NCBI RefSeq assembly: GCF_003258315.1
Contig: NZ_CP030032.1
Coordinates: forward strand, 4,509,501 to 4,573,500
Source of the DNA: Bradymonas sediminis
GTDB lineage: Bacteria; Myxococcota_A; Bradymonadia; Bradymonadales; Bradymonadaceae
Reading direction: 5' to 3'
DNA length: 64,000 nucleotides
Made by a program: the position numbers and the translations under genes. How positions within the stretch are numbered: the first letter of the stretch is position 1; each line of letters starts with the position of its first letter. Positions 42,531 to 51,680 of this stretch are shown here, in pieces. The notes below the pieces were generated by a model. The model was not told where the DNA came from. It was given only the letters and a program-made list of their open reading frames with translations, and did not search any database.

Positions 42531-45065
42531 ATGACAAACTCGCCAAAATTGAGTCTGGAAACGATCGCCCAACTCAGCCAGGGAGAGCTCCGCTGCGAAG
42601 ACTCCGCGCTGCTGATCAGTGAGATCAGCACCGATTCGCGCGGAGCTTTCGCGCGTCATAGCCTCTTTATCGCGCTGACCGGCGAGCATTTCGACGGCCA
42701 CGAATTTGTCGAAAACGCATATAAGAAGGGGGCCGCCGCAGCCATGGTATCGCGCAGCGCGGATATCGATTCGCTGGCGATTCCGGGCATGGCGCTCATC
42801 ATCGTCGACGACACTCTGGGCGCGTTGCAGCGACTCGCCGCCGGTTGGCGCGCCCTCTTCGACATTCCGGTGGTCGGAATTACCGGCTCAAATGGCAAGA
42901 CCGTCGTCAAAGATATGCTCGCCAATATGCTCGCCCAGGAGCATACGGTTTATCGAAGCCCCGGGAGTTATAATTCCCAGGTGGGCGTCGCGATTTCGCT
43001 GCTGGGCATTCGCCCGGAGCACGAGATCGCGATCATCGAGGCGGGAATCAGCCGCGTCGGCGAGATGGCGCGCCTGGAGAAAATGGTCCGCCCTACCCTC
43101 GGGATCATCACAAATATCGGCCTCGCACACGCTGCGGGTTTGGGCGACCTCGAAACAACGGCCGCCGAGAAAGTTAAATTATTCGAGGGGCTTGGCGATG
43201 GTGTTTTGATCTTCCCGGAGGATTGCCCGCCCCTCGACCCGCTCGAACTCCCGGGCCGGCAGCTCTCATTTTCCAGCGACACCGAGGCTTCGGACGCGGC
43301 CTATTCTATCGTCGCGTCGCGGGATTCAGGGCATGGTTTCGACTTTGAGGCGCAACTTGAAGAGCGCGGCGTTCACCCCTTTCAACTCCATGTTCTGGGC
43401 CGGCATAACCTCAGTAACGCGATGGCGGCCATCGCCGCGGCGGACCAACTTGGACTAGACGTAGAGTCCATGCGTCGAGGCCTCGCGGCCTTCGAATTAA
43501 GTCCGCTTCGCCTGGAGATGCACACGACCCAATCGGGCATTACGTTCATCAATGACGCCTATAACTCCGACCCGACCAGCGCGCGCGCTGCCCTGAGCGT
43601 CCTCAAAGACTACGCGGGGAGCGCGCGTTCAGTGGCGATCCTTGGCGATATGCTCGACCTGGGATCGCGGGCGAAGGCAGCGCACGCGCAATTAGGGCGA
43701 ATCGTGAACGACACCGGCGTCGACCTGCTCATATGCGTCGGCGCGTTGGCAGAGGTTGTCGGGGAGTCCGCCGTCGCAGCGGGCTTACCCCCCGAGGCGG
43801 TTGTCTTTATCGACTCCATCGACGGACTCGATAGCGTTTTGGACGATCAATTGGTGGCCGGCGACGTCGTGCTCTTTAAAGCCAGTCGTAATATCGGCCT
43901 TGAGCGTGCGGCCGAGCGCCTCCTCGAAAGCGTCGCCCCGGCGCGCCTGCGTGTTGACCTCGACGCCATCCGCCATAATTTTCATGCGCTTCGACGCCAG
44001 ATCGGTGCGGAAACCGGCGTCATCGCGGTCGTAAAGAGCTTTGCCTATGGCAATGATTCGACCCGTGTTTCACAGACGCTCGCCCGCGAGGGCGTGAGCG
44101 CCCTGGCCGTGGCCTACGCCGACGAGGGAATTCCGCTGCGCAGGCGCGGCCTCACCCTCCCGATTTTGGTGACCAATGCGCTGGCGAGCGAAGCCGACAA
44201 GATCGTCAAATATCGCCTCACCCCCTTTGTCTATTCTTCTTCCGTCGTAGAGGCGTTGGCCGAACAAATTCGTCGCCGGCGCGAACGCGCCGAAGTTCAC
44301 GGTATTGGCGTACACCTTGAGGTCGATACCGGGATGAATCGGGTCGGGCTTAAGCCCAACGAGATCCTTGAGTTCGCGAAGCTGGTTCAACGCACCGAAG
44401 GCGTCTCGATCGCCGGGATCATGACCCACCTGGCCGCGGCGGACGACCCTTGCGAAGACACCTTCACGCTCCAGCAGATAAGTCACTTTGAACAAGCCAT
44501 TGAGACGCTTAAGCAGGCGAATATCGACCCGGGCATACGCCATGTCGCGAATACCGCGGGCGCCTGGCGATTCCCTCAAGCGCGCTTCGATGCGGTGCGG
44601 GTAGGCCTTGGGACCTATGGGATTGCGCCCAGCAAGGCCGTGGGCGCCGAGAGCCCAGGCCTTCGAAACGCGCTCGAGTTCAGCACGCGGATCATTCATA
44701 TTAAGGAGCTCAACCCGGGCGAGTCGGTGGGGTATAATCGGACCTGGGTGGCCGATTCGGCGCGAAAGATTGCGACCATCGCGGTGGGTTATAACGACGG
44801 ATTCCCCCGCTTCATGTCCAACGGCGGTGAGGTGCTTATTGGCGGCACGCGCTGCCCCGTGGTCGGCACGGTCTGCATGGATGTCTCAATGGTGGATATC
44901 ACCGACGTCGATGACGCCAAGGTGGGCGATGAGGTGATCATCTTCGGGGCGCAGGGTGGCCGCTCGATCAGCGTTGATGAGATTGCATCCCGCGGAAAGA
45001 CCATATCCTACGAACTTCTGTGCAATATCTCCCCACGTGTGCGGCGTATTTTCGTTCGCCAATAG
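42531..45065 (+). CDS. murF-alr: Fused MurF ligase and alanine racemase
   Basis: One 844-residue chain joins two wall enzymes. Residues 1 to about 455 are MurF: ATP loop GITGSNGKT (119-124), NDAYNSDPTS, and GDMLDLG. It adds D-Ala-D-Ala to the UDP-MurNAc-tripeptide. Residues about 468-844 are alanine racemase, with PLP Lys502 in AVVKSFAYGND, GYNDGFPR near the second catalytic Tyr region and GTVCMDVSMVDITD. It makes D-Ala. The VKSFAYG variant, instead of VKANAYG, is that seen in fused forms known mainly from Bacteroidetes. No break in frame occurs. A perfect parS and a terminator follow directly. Confidence 0.93.
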   Translation: MTNSPKLSLETIAQLSQGELRCEDSALLISEISTDSRGAFARHSLFIALTGEHFDGHEFVENAYKKGAAAAMVSRSADIDSLAIPGMALIIVDDTLGALQRLAAGWRALFDIPVVGITGSNGKTVVKDMLANMLAQEHTVYRSPGSYNSQVGVAISLLGIRPEHEIAIIEAGISRVGEMARLEKMVRPTLGIITNIGLAHAAGLGDLETTAAEKVKLFEGLGDGVLIFPEDCPPLDPLELPGRQLSFSSDTEASDAAYSIVASRDSGHGFDFEAQLEERGVHPFQLHVLGRHNLSNAMAAIAAADQLGLDVESMRRGLAAFELSPLRLEMHTTQSGITFINDAYNSDPTSARAALSVLKDYAGSARSVAILGDMLDLGSRAKAAHAQLGRIVNDTGVDLLICVGALAEVVGESAVAAGLPPEAVVFIDSIDGLDSVLDDQLVAGDVVLFKASRNIGLERAAERLLESVAPARLRVDLDAIRHNFHALRRQIGAETGVIAVVKSFAYGNDSTRVSQTLAREGVSALAVAYADEGIPLRRRGLTLPILVTNALASEADKIVKYRLTPFVYSSSVVEALAEQIRRRRERAEVHGIGVHLEVDTGMNRVGLKPNEILEFAKLVQRTEGVSIAGIMTHLAAADDPCEDTFTLQQISHFEQAIETLKQANIDPGIRHVANTAGAWRFPQARFDAVRVGLGTYGIAPSKAVGAESPGLRNALEFSTRIIHIKELNPGESVGYNRTWVADSARKIATIAVGYNDGFPRFMSNGGEVLIGGTRCPVVGTVCMDVSMVDITDVDDAKVGDEVIIFGAQGGRSISVDEIASRGKTISYELLCNISPRVRRIFVRQ

Positions 45066-45071
45066 TCCAAT

Positions 45072-45087
45072 TGTTTCACGTGAAACA
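45072..45087. other. parS ParB-binding site (perfect)
   Basis: TGTTTCACGTGAAACA is the exact 16-base parS palindrome conserved across bacteria. It begins six bases past the murF-alr stop and precedes the terminator hairpin. Confidence 0.9.
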
Positions 45088-45090
45088 TTT

Positions 45091-45125
45091 CGGCCGCCTT
45101 CGCTGCGAAGCGAGGCGGCCGTTTT
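45091..45125 (+). terminator. Rho-independent terminator after murF-alr
   Basis: CGGCCGCCTTCGC and GCGAGGCGGCCG (with GAAGC between) form a GC-rich stem followed by TTTT on the plus strand. Confidence 0.75.
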
Positions 45126-45132
45126 GTGTGCG

Positions 45133-46494
45133 TCAATCCTTGATATAGAGGTAGCCGCTCTGCAATGAGCCCGTCGCGCCCGTATGAAGCCAGCCATTCG
45201 CGTCGACTTCGCGGGGCCCCTTGTCATCCCAATACCCGTCAAACATAAGATGGCTGCGCACCAGCACCTCGCCGCTGCCCTCGCGCCGGGCCCCGTCGAT
45301 CTTACAGGCATAGCTTTGGACCGGGCGACCTCTGGAACCCGGACGCCGGGCGCTAAGGCGCTCAAGGTGGCTGATTCCGCATTCGGGGCGCGCGAAGAGC
45401 CCGAGGAGTTGAATATCGCTTCCCTCCAATAGCTCTCTTAATTCCTGCGAGGGAGCCGCGCCGAGCACATAGACGGCTTCGATGCGCGCGCCGAACTCGC
45501 GTGAGAGCGGGTCGAAGAACAGCTTTCGGGCCGCCTCCTTGCCCACCTGCCCGAGCATCTTTGTGATCCCAAAATAGCCACCCGAATTGCCCTCGCCCCC
45601 GTCCGATTGCAGGCCGGCGGTGGATGTCTCGAGGTCGGCGCGCAGGCGCATCGCCCGGCGCTCCAAAAAGCGCGCGTCCGAGATCAGATGGGTCGGGTTG
45701 AGCGTATGAAGATTCGACGCGACCTCCTCGACCGTCTTCGCGGTGGCGAGCGTGCCGCCGTGCAGCAGGGTCGCGGCGCTCAGGAGCCAATTGGGAAAGT
45801 GGCCGTAATCCAGTGTCGCAAGGAGGCAGCTCGTATCGCTGAGTTGGAGGTCTTCGCCGAGCATCTCCAGGATTTCCTTAACCTTCGCCCCCGAATAATG
45901 AGAGCCGTGCGGGTCCTCGCCGAGGTCGGTGTCAAATAGGATGAGGGACGGTTGCTCGGGCGATACCTGGTAGATAACCCGCGCCAGCTTGTCGACCCAG
46001 CCGCGCACGGCCAGCGAGCGCCCTTCTCGGTCGAGATCCTCGAGGAAGAATACCGCCTCGCTTTTGACGGCGCTCGTCGGCTTATCGAACGCAACCCAGC
46101 GCAGCCCGGGCGGAAATTTGTCCTCTTTCTTGCCCCTCAGGAATTTCTTTTGCTCGACGTCACGGACGACCACCCAGGAGCTCCCGGTGCGCGCCAAGGC
46201 CCGAAGAACTTGAAGTCGTGGCCGGTTCGTCGGCACCACCACCACACACCCGCCAATCAGCCAACTCGCGAACGCCAGGTCCAGCCAATCCCGCCCACCT
46301 GACGCCGTCATCGCGATGCGCTCGCCCGGCTGCAACCCCGCCTCCAAAAGCGCGATGGCGAGGCGCTGGACCCGTCGCGTCCATTCCCAATACGTCTCCT
46401 CTGCGACCTTTCCTTTCGTGTCTACCGTGCGAAGCGCGGTCTTATCTTTGGTGTCTTGAAATTTGCGCCAGAAATATGTGGGGAAATTATGCAT
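45133..46494 (-). CDS. AMP-binding (ANL superfamily) protein, degenerate and lacking the C-terminal domain
   Basis: The 453-residue protein resembles the large N-terminal domain of acyl-CoA synthetases. It opens YWEWTRRVQRLAIALLEAGL then PGERIAMT, and ends with GYWDDKGPREVDANGWLHTGATGSLQSG. Two key parts are altered: the ATP loop (normally TSGTTGxPKG) is replaced by LFDTDLGEDPHGSHYSGAK, and the conserved TGD is TGA. The chain stops at YLYIKD, just where the hinge Asp would begin the small C-terminal domain that carries the catalytic Lys. It is therefore probably not an active ligase. It converges with murF-alr across a terminator. Confidence 0.7.
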   Translation of the reverse strand: MHNFPTYFWRKFQDTKDKTALRTVDTKGKVAEETYWEWTRRVQRLAIALLEAGLQPGERIAMTASGGRDWLDLAFASWLIGGCVVVVPTNRPRLQVLRALARTGSSWVVVRDVEQKKFLRGKKEDKFPPGLRWVAFDKPTSAVKSEAVFFLEDLDREGRSLAVRGWVDKLARVIYQVSPEQPSLILFDTDLGEDPHGSHYSGAKVKEILEMLGEDLQLSDTSCLLATLDYGHFPNWLLSAATLLHGGTLATAKTVEEVASNLHTLNPTHLISDARFLERRAMRLRADLETSTAGLQSDGGEGNSGGYFGITKMLGQVGKEAARKLFFDPLSREFGARIEAVYVLGAAPSQELRELLEGSDIQLLGLFARPECGISHLERLSARRPGSRGRPVQSYACKIDGARREGSGEVLVRSHLMFDGYWDDKGPREVDANGWLHTGATGSLQSGYLYIKD

Positions 46495-46721
46495 TTTAAT
46501 CGCGTCTCAAAGGAAATAATAGGCGGCGATGAAGTCGGTAAATAGCGTGTGTAATGGCTGTTCGATTCGATCTTCGATGCAGCGATCGAGGGGCTCCAGG
46601 CTGCGATTTTGGTACGTGATAATATATGCACCGATGTTTCAACCGCAATCGAGCGCCCTGGATTCCCCCGCCAAATTATCGAGACGCTGCGGCAAGCCGG
46701 CGACTCCGGCCTGCCGAGGGG

Positions 46722-47969
46722 CTATTTCGCTGCGAGCTCTGAGGCGATGGCCATGCCCGCGAGGTGGCCGGTGGTCCAGGCGTTTTGGAAGTTGAATCCG
46801 CCGGTGACGCCGTCGATATTTAGGATTTCGCCGGCGAAATACGCGCCGGGGGTTTTGCGGCTTTCGAAGGTGCGGGTGTCGACTTCGTCGGTGGGGACGC
46901 CGCCACAGGTTACGAATTCGTCCTTGTTGGTGCTCTTTCCGGCGACGCCAAATTCGGCGCGCGTGAGGTATTCGGCGAGCTTGTTGCTCTTCGCTTTGGG
47001 GAGCTCGGCCCAGCGGCATTCGCCGTCGATGCCGGCGGCGCCGACCAGTGATTCCCAGAGGCGCTTCGAGATCGCGTCGAAGGCTGAGCGGGTGGAGACC
47101 TGGCGTTTGCCCCAGTCGGTGCGCAGCTTGTGGAAGCGTTCGCTGACGTTGATGCCGGGGAGCCAGTTGACCTCGAGCGTGAAGCTATAGTCGCGCGCGT
47201 GCAATTCGCGCGCGCCCCACGCGGACAACTTCAGGATTGCGGGGCCGCTCAGGCCCCAATGCGTGATGAGGATGGGGCCGTCGGTGGTGAGCTTTTCGCC
47301 CTGAACGCGCGCGGATGCGTGTTCGACCGAGACGCCGGCCAGGCCGTCGATGCGAGCGTCTTCGATATTGAATGTGAAGAGTGAGGGGACCGCCGGGATG
47401 GGGTTATGCCCGAGGGTTCTGGCAAGGCTTGCGCCTGCGGCGGTGCGGGTGCCGCCGGTTGCGAGCAGAACTTTGCGCGCGCGCAATGGCTCCTGGCGAT
47501 GCATCGTGAGCTCGAATCCGGTGAACGCGGCGGAGTCGATGGGGGTGATGTCTTTGACACCGTGGGAGGTGCGGATTTCGACGCCGGCCTTGTCGGCGGC
47601 AGCGCTCAGGCAGTCGATGATGGTCGTGGAGTCGTCGGTCGTCGGAAACATCCGGCCGTCGGACTCGGTCTTAAGCTGCACGCCGCGCGCGTTGAACCAG
47701 CGAATCGTGTCGAGCACACCGAAATGATGCAGGGGCCCGATAAGCGCGCGGTTTCCCCGCGGATAAAAGCTCGCCATGCGCTTGGGATCGGGACAATCGT
47801 GCGTGACGTTGCACCGCCCGCCGCCCGAAATTTTGACCTTTTGCAGGACGCGCGCGGACTTCTCAACGATGAGCACGCGTGTGCCGGGGCGGGCCTCGGC
47901 GCAGGTGATCGCGGCGTAAAATCCGGCAGCGCCGCCGCCGATAATTATCAGGTCCCAGGTCTCACTCAT
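46722..47969 (-). CDS. BaiN/HI0933-like flavoprotein (NAD(P)/FAD-dependent oxidoreductase)
   Basis: The 415-residue protein starts with a classic FAD-binding strand-loop LIIIGGGAAGFYAAI and has KVKISGGGRCNVTHDC, the diagnostic motif of the HI0933/YhiN/BaiN group, then a C-terminal GVPTDEVDTRTFESRKTPGAYFAGE and DGVTGGFNFQNAWTTGHLAG. The physiological substrate of this group is mostly unknown. The ATG at 47969 was chosen because it places the FAD loop at residue 6; in-frame starts 30 and 13 codons upstream are weaker. It is divergent from the methyltransferase gene. Confidence 0.88.
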   Translation of the reverse strand: MSETWDLIIIGGGAAGFYAAITCAEARPGTRVLIVEKSARVLQKVKISGGGRCNVTHDCPDPKRMASFYPRGNRALIGPLHHFGVLDTIRWFNARGVQLKTESDGRMFPTTDDSTTIIDCLSAAADKAGVEIRTSHGVKDITPIDSAAFTGFELTMHRQEPLRARKVLLATGGTRTAAGASLARTLGHNPIPAVPSLFTFNIEDARIDGLAGVSVEHASARVQGEKLTTDGPILITHWGLSGPAILKLSAWGARELHARDYSFTLEVNWLPGINVSERFHKLRTDWGKRQVSTRSAFDAISKRLWESLVGAAGIDGECRWAELPKAKSNKLAEYLTRAEFGVAGKSTNKDEFVTCGGVPTDEVDTRTFESRKTPGAYFAGEILNIDGVTGGFNFQNAWTTGHLAGMAIASELAAK

Positions 47970-48110
47970 ATCTTCGGGCTCATCTTGGTGGGGGTTTATC
48001 TGCTGCATCGACGCATTGCTATAGCGCCGCTGAGATCCGGGCGCAATTGGATAAACCAATCGCTCCCCAAACCGTGGGTCTGGGTGACGGGTTCAACAGA
48101 GCGTTTCTAA

Positions 48111-48148
48111 AAAGATCGCCGCGTTGCGGTTGCCAGGGCGCGATCTTT
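48111..48148 (-). terminator. Hairpin in the BaiN-methyltransferase gap
   Basis: AAAGATCGC pairs with GCGATCTTT across a 20-base loop, and the minus strand continues with TTTTTAG, so it could end minus-strand transcription coming from the right. The rest of the roughly 290-base gap should hold the promoters for the two divergent genes. Confidence 0.35.
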
Positions 48149-48203
48149 GGCGCCGAAGCGCAACGAAATCTGGATTTCCCCGATAACTATATACAAGCCG
48201 TAA

Positions 48204-48248
48204 AGAGGAGGTCTGTTGGAAGTATATCCAATCAATATGCATCAATAA
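48204..48248 (+). other. Possible 10-codon leader ORF with strong ribosome site
   Basis: AGAGGAGG at 48204 is the best ribosome site in the region, but it lies too far from the methyltransferase start. Four bases later a TTG at 48216 opens a 10-codon frame (LEVYPINMHQ with Met at the start) that stops at 48248, 12 bases before the methyltransferase GTG. It may be a leader peptide, or just a remnant ribosome site. Confidence 0.3.
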
Positions 48249-48260
48249 GACGAGGCTTTC

Positions 48261-51200
48261 GTGAAATATAGAACGGGTGATTCGATGAATCTTGAAGGTG
48301 TTCGTGACCTGTCGAGCCATTGCGGAGAGTTAAAAGTTGGCGCGTGGCAGTCTCTCGCGGCGAGGTTGGGCTATGACACGGCGCATGGTGCGCAGATCTC
48401 GGCGGCGTCATTCCCCGTATGGGGATTCGATGCTCGCGATGCGGCGGCATTCGACGGTGTGGAGGTGCTCGCGGCGACGCCGGATTATCGTTTGATGCGG
48501 GTCGATGATGAAGCGGGACGTGGGGATTTCCGCACGCTTCGACGGCTGATGTGCGCGCTGCGGCGCGTGAATCCCGAAGAGTTGGTTGTCTGGTGGTGGA
48601 CGCGCGCGGAGACGCTGACGGTGGCGTTGCTCGACACCTATGAGGATGGGCGAGAGTTCGTGCGGCGTATGGATATCGACCGCGGCGAGCCGGACGCGGT
48701 GAGCCTGGCGCAGCTTGAGGCGTTGTCGATCGCCGACCTGGGGGATGCCGAGAATGCAGACCCGGATGTGACCGATCGCGCGGCGATGCTGCGTCGTCAT
48801 ATCGGCGAGGTGCTCGCGCAGGAGCGTCTGACGCGTGAGTTTTTCGACGGGTTTACCAAGGCGCTCGATACGCTGTGCGCGGAGATGGTTGAGGGGCCCG
48901 AAGACGCTGAGGACCGCCACGACGTCGCGCTGGCGACGCTCTTACGGCTGGTATTTCTATACTTTCTGCAGATTCGCGGCGCCTTGGACGGCGACCGGCG
49001 CTTCGTTCTGCGTAAGCTGAGGGAGGCGCGCGCGCAGGAGCGCAACTTCTATCGCAGCGTCTTGCGACCGCTATTTTTTGATGCGCTGAATCAGCCGCTG
49101 ACATCGCGCCGCGCATCGGTCGCGGCGCTCGGGGAGTTTCCGTTTCTCAACGGCGGACTCTTCGAGCCCCTGCCGGCGGAGCATCGTCACCCGGAGTTAT
49201 CCTGGCCGGACGCGGTGTGGGCGCAAATCATCGAGGGTTTGCTCGAGCACTACCATTTCGCGGTCGAGGAGATGGAGGGCGCCGATGAACAGCGCGCGGT
49301 CGATCCCGAGATGCTCGGGCGGGTCTTTGAGGGGCTGATGTACGGCGCGTCGCGGCAGAAGTCGGGGAGTTTTTATACGCCTCGTGATGTGGTGCGAAAG
49401 CTCGTCGATGAGGCTGTGGGTGGCTACCTCAGCGACACGACCGCCCTCTCCCCCGCCCAGATTCACGCGATGCTCGACGGGCATCCGTTGGCGATTGACG
49501 GCAAGATGCGTGACGAGGTGCGCGAGGCGCTCTCGACGGTGCGCATCCTCGACCCGGCGGTGGGGACCGGAGCGTTTTTGCTGGAGGCATTGCAGGTATT
49601 GCGGCGCTGTCATTTTGCGCTCGACGGTGAGGACGCGGCCGCTCGCGGTGCCGATCCCCTGGCTGAATATCGCCACGTGCGTGGGCTGATTCATCGTCAT
49701 CTCTTTGGCGTCGATATCCAACATACGGCGGTGCGTCTCTGCGAATTGCGGCTGTGGTTGTCGCTGCTTACGACGCTGCCAAAGATGCCCATCGAGGGTC
49801 TGCCGCCCTTGCCCAACCTGTCGCATAAGGTGTGCGTCGGGAACTCATTGCTCTCGCCGAGTGACCTGCTCAAGCTGCGCAGCGGGCGCTCCGCCTTCGC
49901 GTCGGCGGAACTCCTTGGCCAGGAGAGTGACGGGCAGACAGTGCGTGAAATGCTCGCAAAGTTGGAGCAAACGCAACGCGCGTACCTGACCGCGCACGGC
50001 GCGCCGAAGCTTAGGGTCCGCGCGGAACTCGCCGAGCTCGAGGCGAGTATTCAACAGGCGATTCTCGCCGCGCGTCGCGGCAAGCTCGCCGCGAGTCTTG
50101 TGCCCCTGGACCAGCTGGGCGCATCCCAAGACCTCTTCGGTGATGATGTGGAGCTGACCCACGAGCAGGACGCGGAGCATCGGGATCTGAGCGCTCAAAT
50201 CGAGGCGATCGACACGGCCAGTGAGGCGCTCAAGGCCGGTCGGGTCTCGTCGCTTAGCTTCGACTACGCGACGCGGTTTGGCCAACTTCTCGAAGAAGGC
50301 GGCTTCGATATCATCATCACGAATCCGCCGTGGGTGCGGGCGCAGAATATCGACGCGGCGCACGCGGATGTGCTGCGTTCTCGCTACGCGTGTCAGCGGC
50401 GCGGGCTCTGGGCGGGGGCAAAAAAGGCTGGGATTCGCGCGCCATTCGGTCCGCAGGTCGACCTCGCCGCGCTCTTTTTGGAGCGCTCGCTTGAGCTGCT
50501 TCGCCCGGGCGGGCGTCTTTGCGGGTTAGTGCCGGCGAAGCTCTTTCGCTCGCTCCACGGCGCCGCGTTGCGCGCCCAACTTGCCCAACACGCGATTGTC
50601 GCGCTTGAGGACTTCTCGGACGGGTCGCGGCGCATCTTTGATGCGACTGTCTATCCGGCGATGTTGCACCTTCAAAAGCGTGAGACGCCAAAACCGATTG
50701 GGCGCGCGTCGCGGCGGGATTCGCTGCGCGCGCGGGCGATTCGAGAGCCTTCGCCCATGCAATTAACGGTCTGGCGCGGTGATCTGGCGACCTCCTGGCG
50801 GAGTGAGCCGAGCGCCCTCTTCGCCGCCTCGAACCAGCCCGGCGCGCCCTGGTTGTTGGCCGAGCCGCGGGTCCTGAGCCTATTTGAGCGGATGCGCGCG
50901 GTCAGTGAGACGCTCGGTGAAGTGCCGGCGCTGCAACCCTCGCGCGGGCTTTTTACAGGTTGCAATGAGGTCTTTATTCACGATGAGGCCGAGACCCTGC
51001 AGCTATTGGCCGAGGACGTTGAGGCGTTTAGCCGACCGGTGCTCAGCGGGCGTGACGTGCGGCCCTGGTCGGTGGAGACGCCCAGACGCATCCTCTGGCC
51101 CTATGACCCTGCGCTTGAACTTCGCGATGACCTGCCGCAATCGCTACGCGTTCATTTTGAAAAGCACGCTGGCGAGTTGAAGAGTCGCAGTGATTATCGT

Positions 51201-51680
51201 GCGGATAAGCCGTTGTGGCAGATGTTTCGGGTCAAAGGGGCGCTTTGCAAGCCGAAGGTCGTTTGGCGTGATCTGAGCCCGAAGTTGGAGGCGGCGCTCG
51301 CGCCGGCCGATGTGCTGCCCCTGAACACGGTCTATTTTATCTCCCTCGACGATGAGCGGCGCGCGCGGCTTTTCGCGGCGCTCCTCAATAGCGCGCCGAT
51401 GCGCGCGATGGCCTACGCGCTGGCGGAGCGTGCCCGCGGCGGGTGGCGGCGCCACTTTGCCTGGGTGATGCGCCTGCTGCCGGTGCCGCGGCGCTTCGTT
51501 GAGTTTATCAACGGCAAAGACGACCTGGATCTCCTCGCTTTTGAGCAGGAGTTACGCGAGCGCCCTGCCCCGTGGGATGCCACGCCGCGCCTCGATCATT
51601 TCGCCGGGGAGCTCTTCGGTCTTAAGCCCGCCGAGGTTGATTACCTGCGCGCCTGGCGCTGCGGTGAGGAGGTGGCGTGA
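48261..51680 (+). CDS. Eco57I-class N6-adenine DNA methyltransferase with specificity domain
   Basis: The 1139-residue protein has SFYTPRDVV (Tyr372), SAM motif I LDPAVGTGAF (431-439) and catalytic motif ITNPPW (Asn688), the set of gamma-type adenine methyltransferases of the Eco57I/PglX kind. Residues 1-350 are helical and show no clear PD-(D/E)xK nuclease motif. A long helical insert (about 560-650) lies between motifs I and IV. The C-terminal part (about 880-1080; NTVYFISLDDE, RLFAALLNS) resembles the TaqI-type target recognition domain. The GTG start has GAGG five bases upstream. It overlaps the helicase gene by four bases. Role: site-specific methylation within a defence or epigenetic module; the target sequence is unknown. 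Confidence 0.85.
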   Translation: MKYRTGDSMNLEGVRDLSSHCGELKVGAWQSLAARLGYDTAHGAQISAASFPVWGFDARDAAAFDGVEVLAATPDYRLMRVDDEAGRGDFRTLRRLMCALRRVNPEELVVWWWTRAETLTVALLDTYEDGREFVRRMDIDRGEPDAVSLAQLEALSIADLGDAENADPDVTDRAAMLRRHIGEVLAQERLTREFFDGFTKALDTLCAEMVEGPEDAEDRHDVALATLLRLVFLYFLQIRGALDGDRRFVLRKLREARAQERNFYRSVLRPLFFDALNQPLTSRRASVAALGEFPFLNGGLFEPLPAEHRHPELSWPDAVWAQIIEGLLEHYHFAVEEMEGADEQRAVDPEMLGRVFEGLMYGASRQKSGSFYTPRDVVRKLVDEAVGGYLSDTTALSPAQIHAMLDGHPLAIDGKMRDEVREALSTVRILDPAVGTGAFLLEALQVLRRCHFALDGEDAAARGADPLAEYRHVRGLIHRHLFGVDIQHTAVRLCELRLWLSLLTTLPKMPIEGLPPLPNLSHKVCVGNSLLSPSDLLKLRSGRSAFASAELLGQESDGQTVREMLAKLEQTQRAYLTAHGAPKLRVRAELAELEASIQQAILAARRGKLAASLVPLDQLGASQDLFGDDVELTHEQDAEHRDLSAQIEAIDTASEALKAGRVSSLSFDYATRFGQLLEEGGFDIIITNPPWVRAQNIDAAHADVLRSRYACQRRGLWAGAKKAGIRAPFGPQVDLAALFLERSLELLRPGGRLCGLVPAKLFRSLHGAALRAQLAQHAIVALEDFSDGSRRIFDATVYPAMLHLQKRETPKPIGRASRRDSLRARAIREPSPMQLTVWRGDLATSWRSEPSALFAASNQPGAPWLLAEPRVLSLFERMRAVSETLGEVPALQPSRGLFTGCNEVFIHDEAETLQLLAEDVEAFSRPVLSGRDVRPWSVETPRRILWPYDPALELRDDLPQSLRVHFEKHAGELKSRSDYRADKPLWQMFRVKGALCKPKVVWRDLSPKLEAALAPADVLPLNTVYFISLDDERRARLFAALLNSAPMRAMAYALAERARGGWRRHFAWVMRLLPVPRRFVEFINGKDDLDLLAFEQELRERPAPWDATPRLDHFAGELFGLKPAEVDYLRAWRCGEEVA

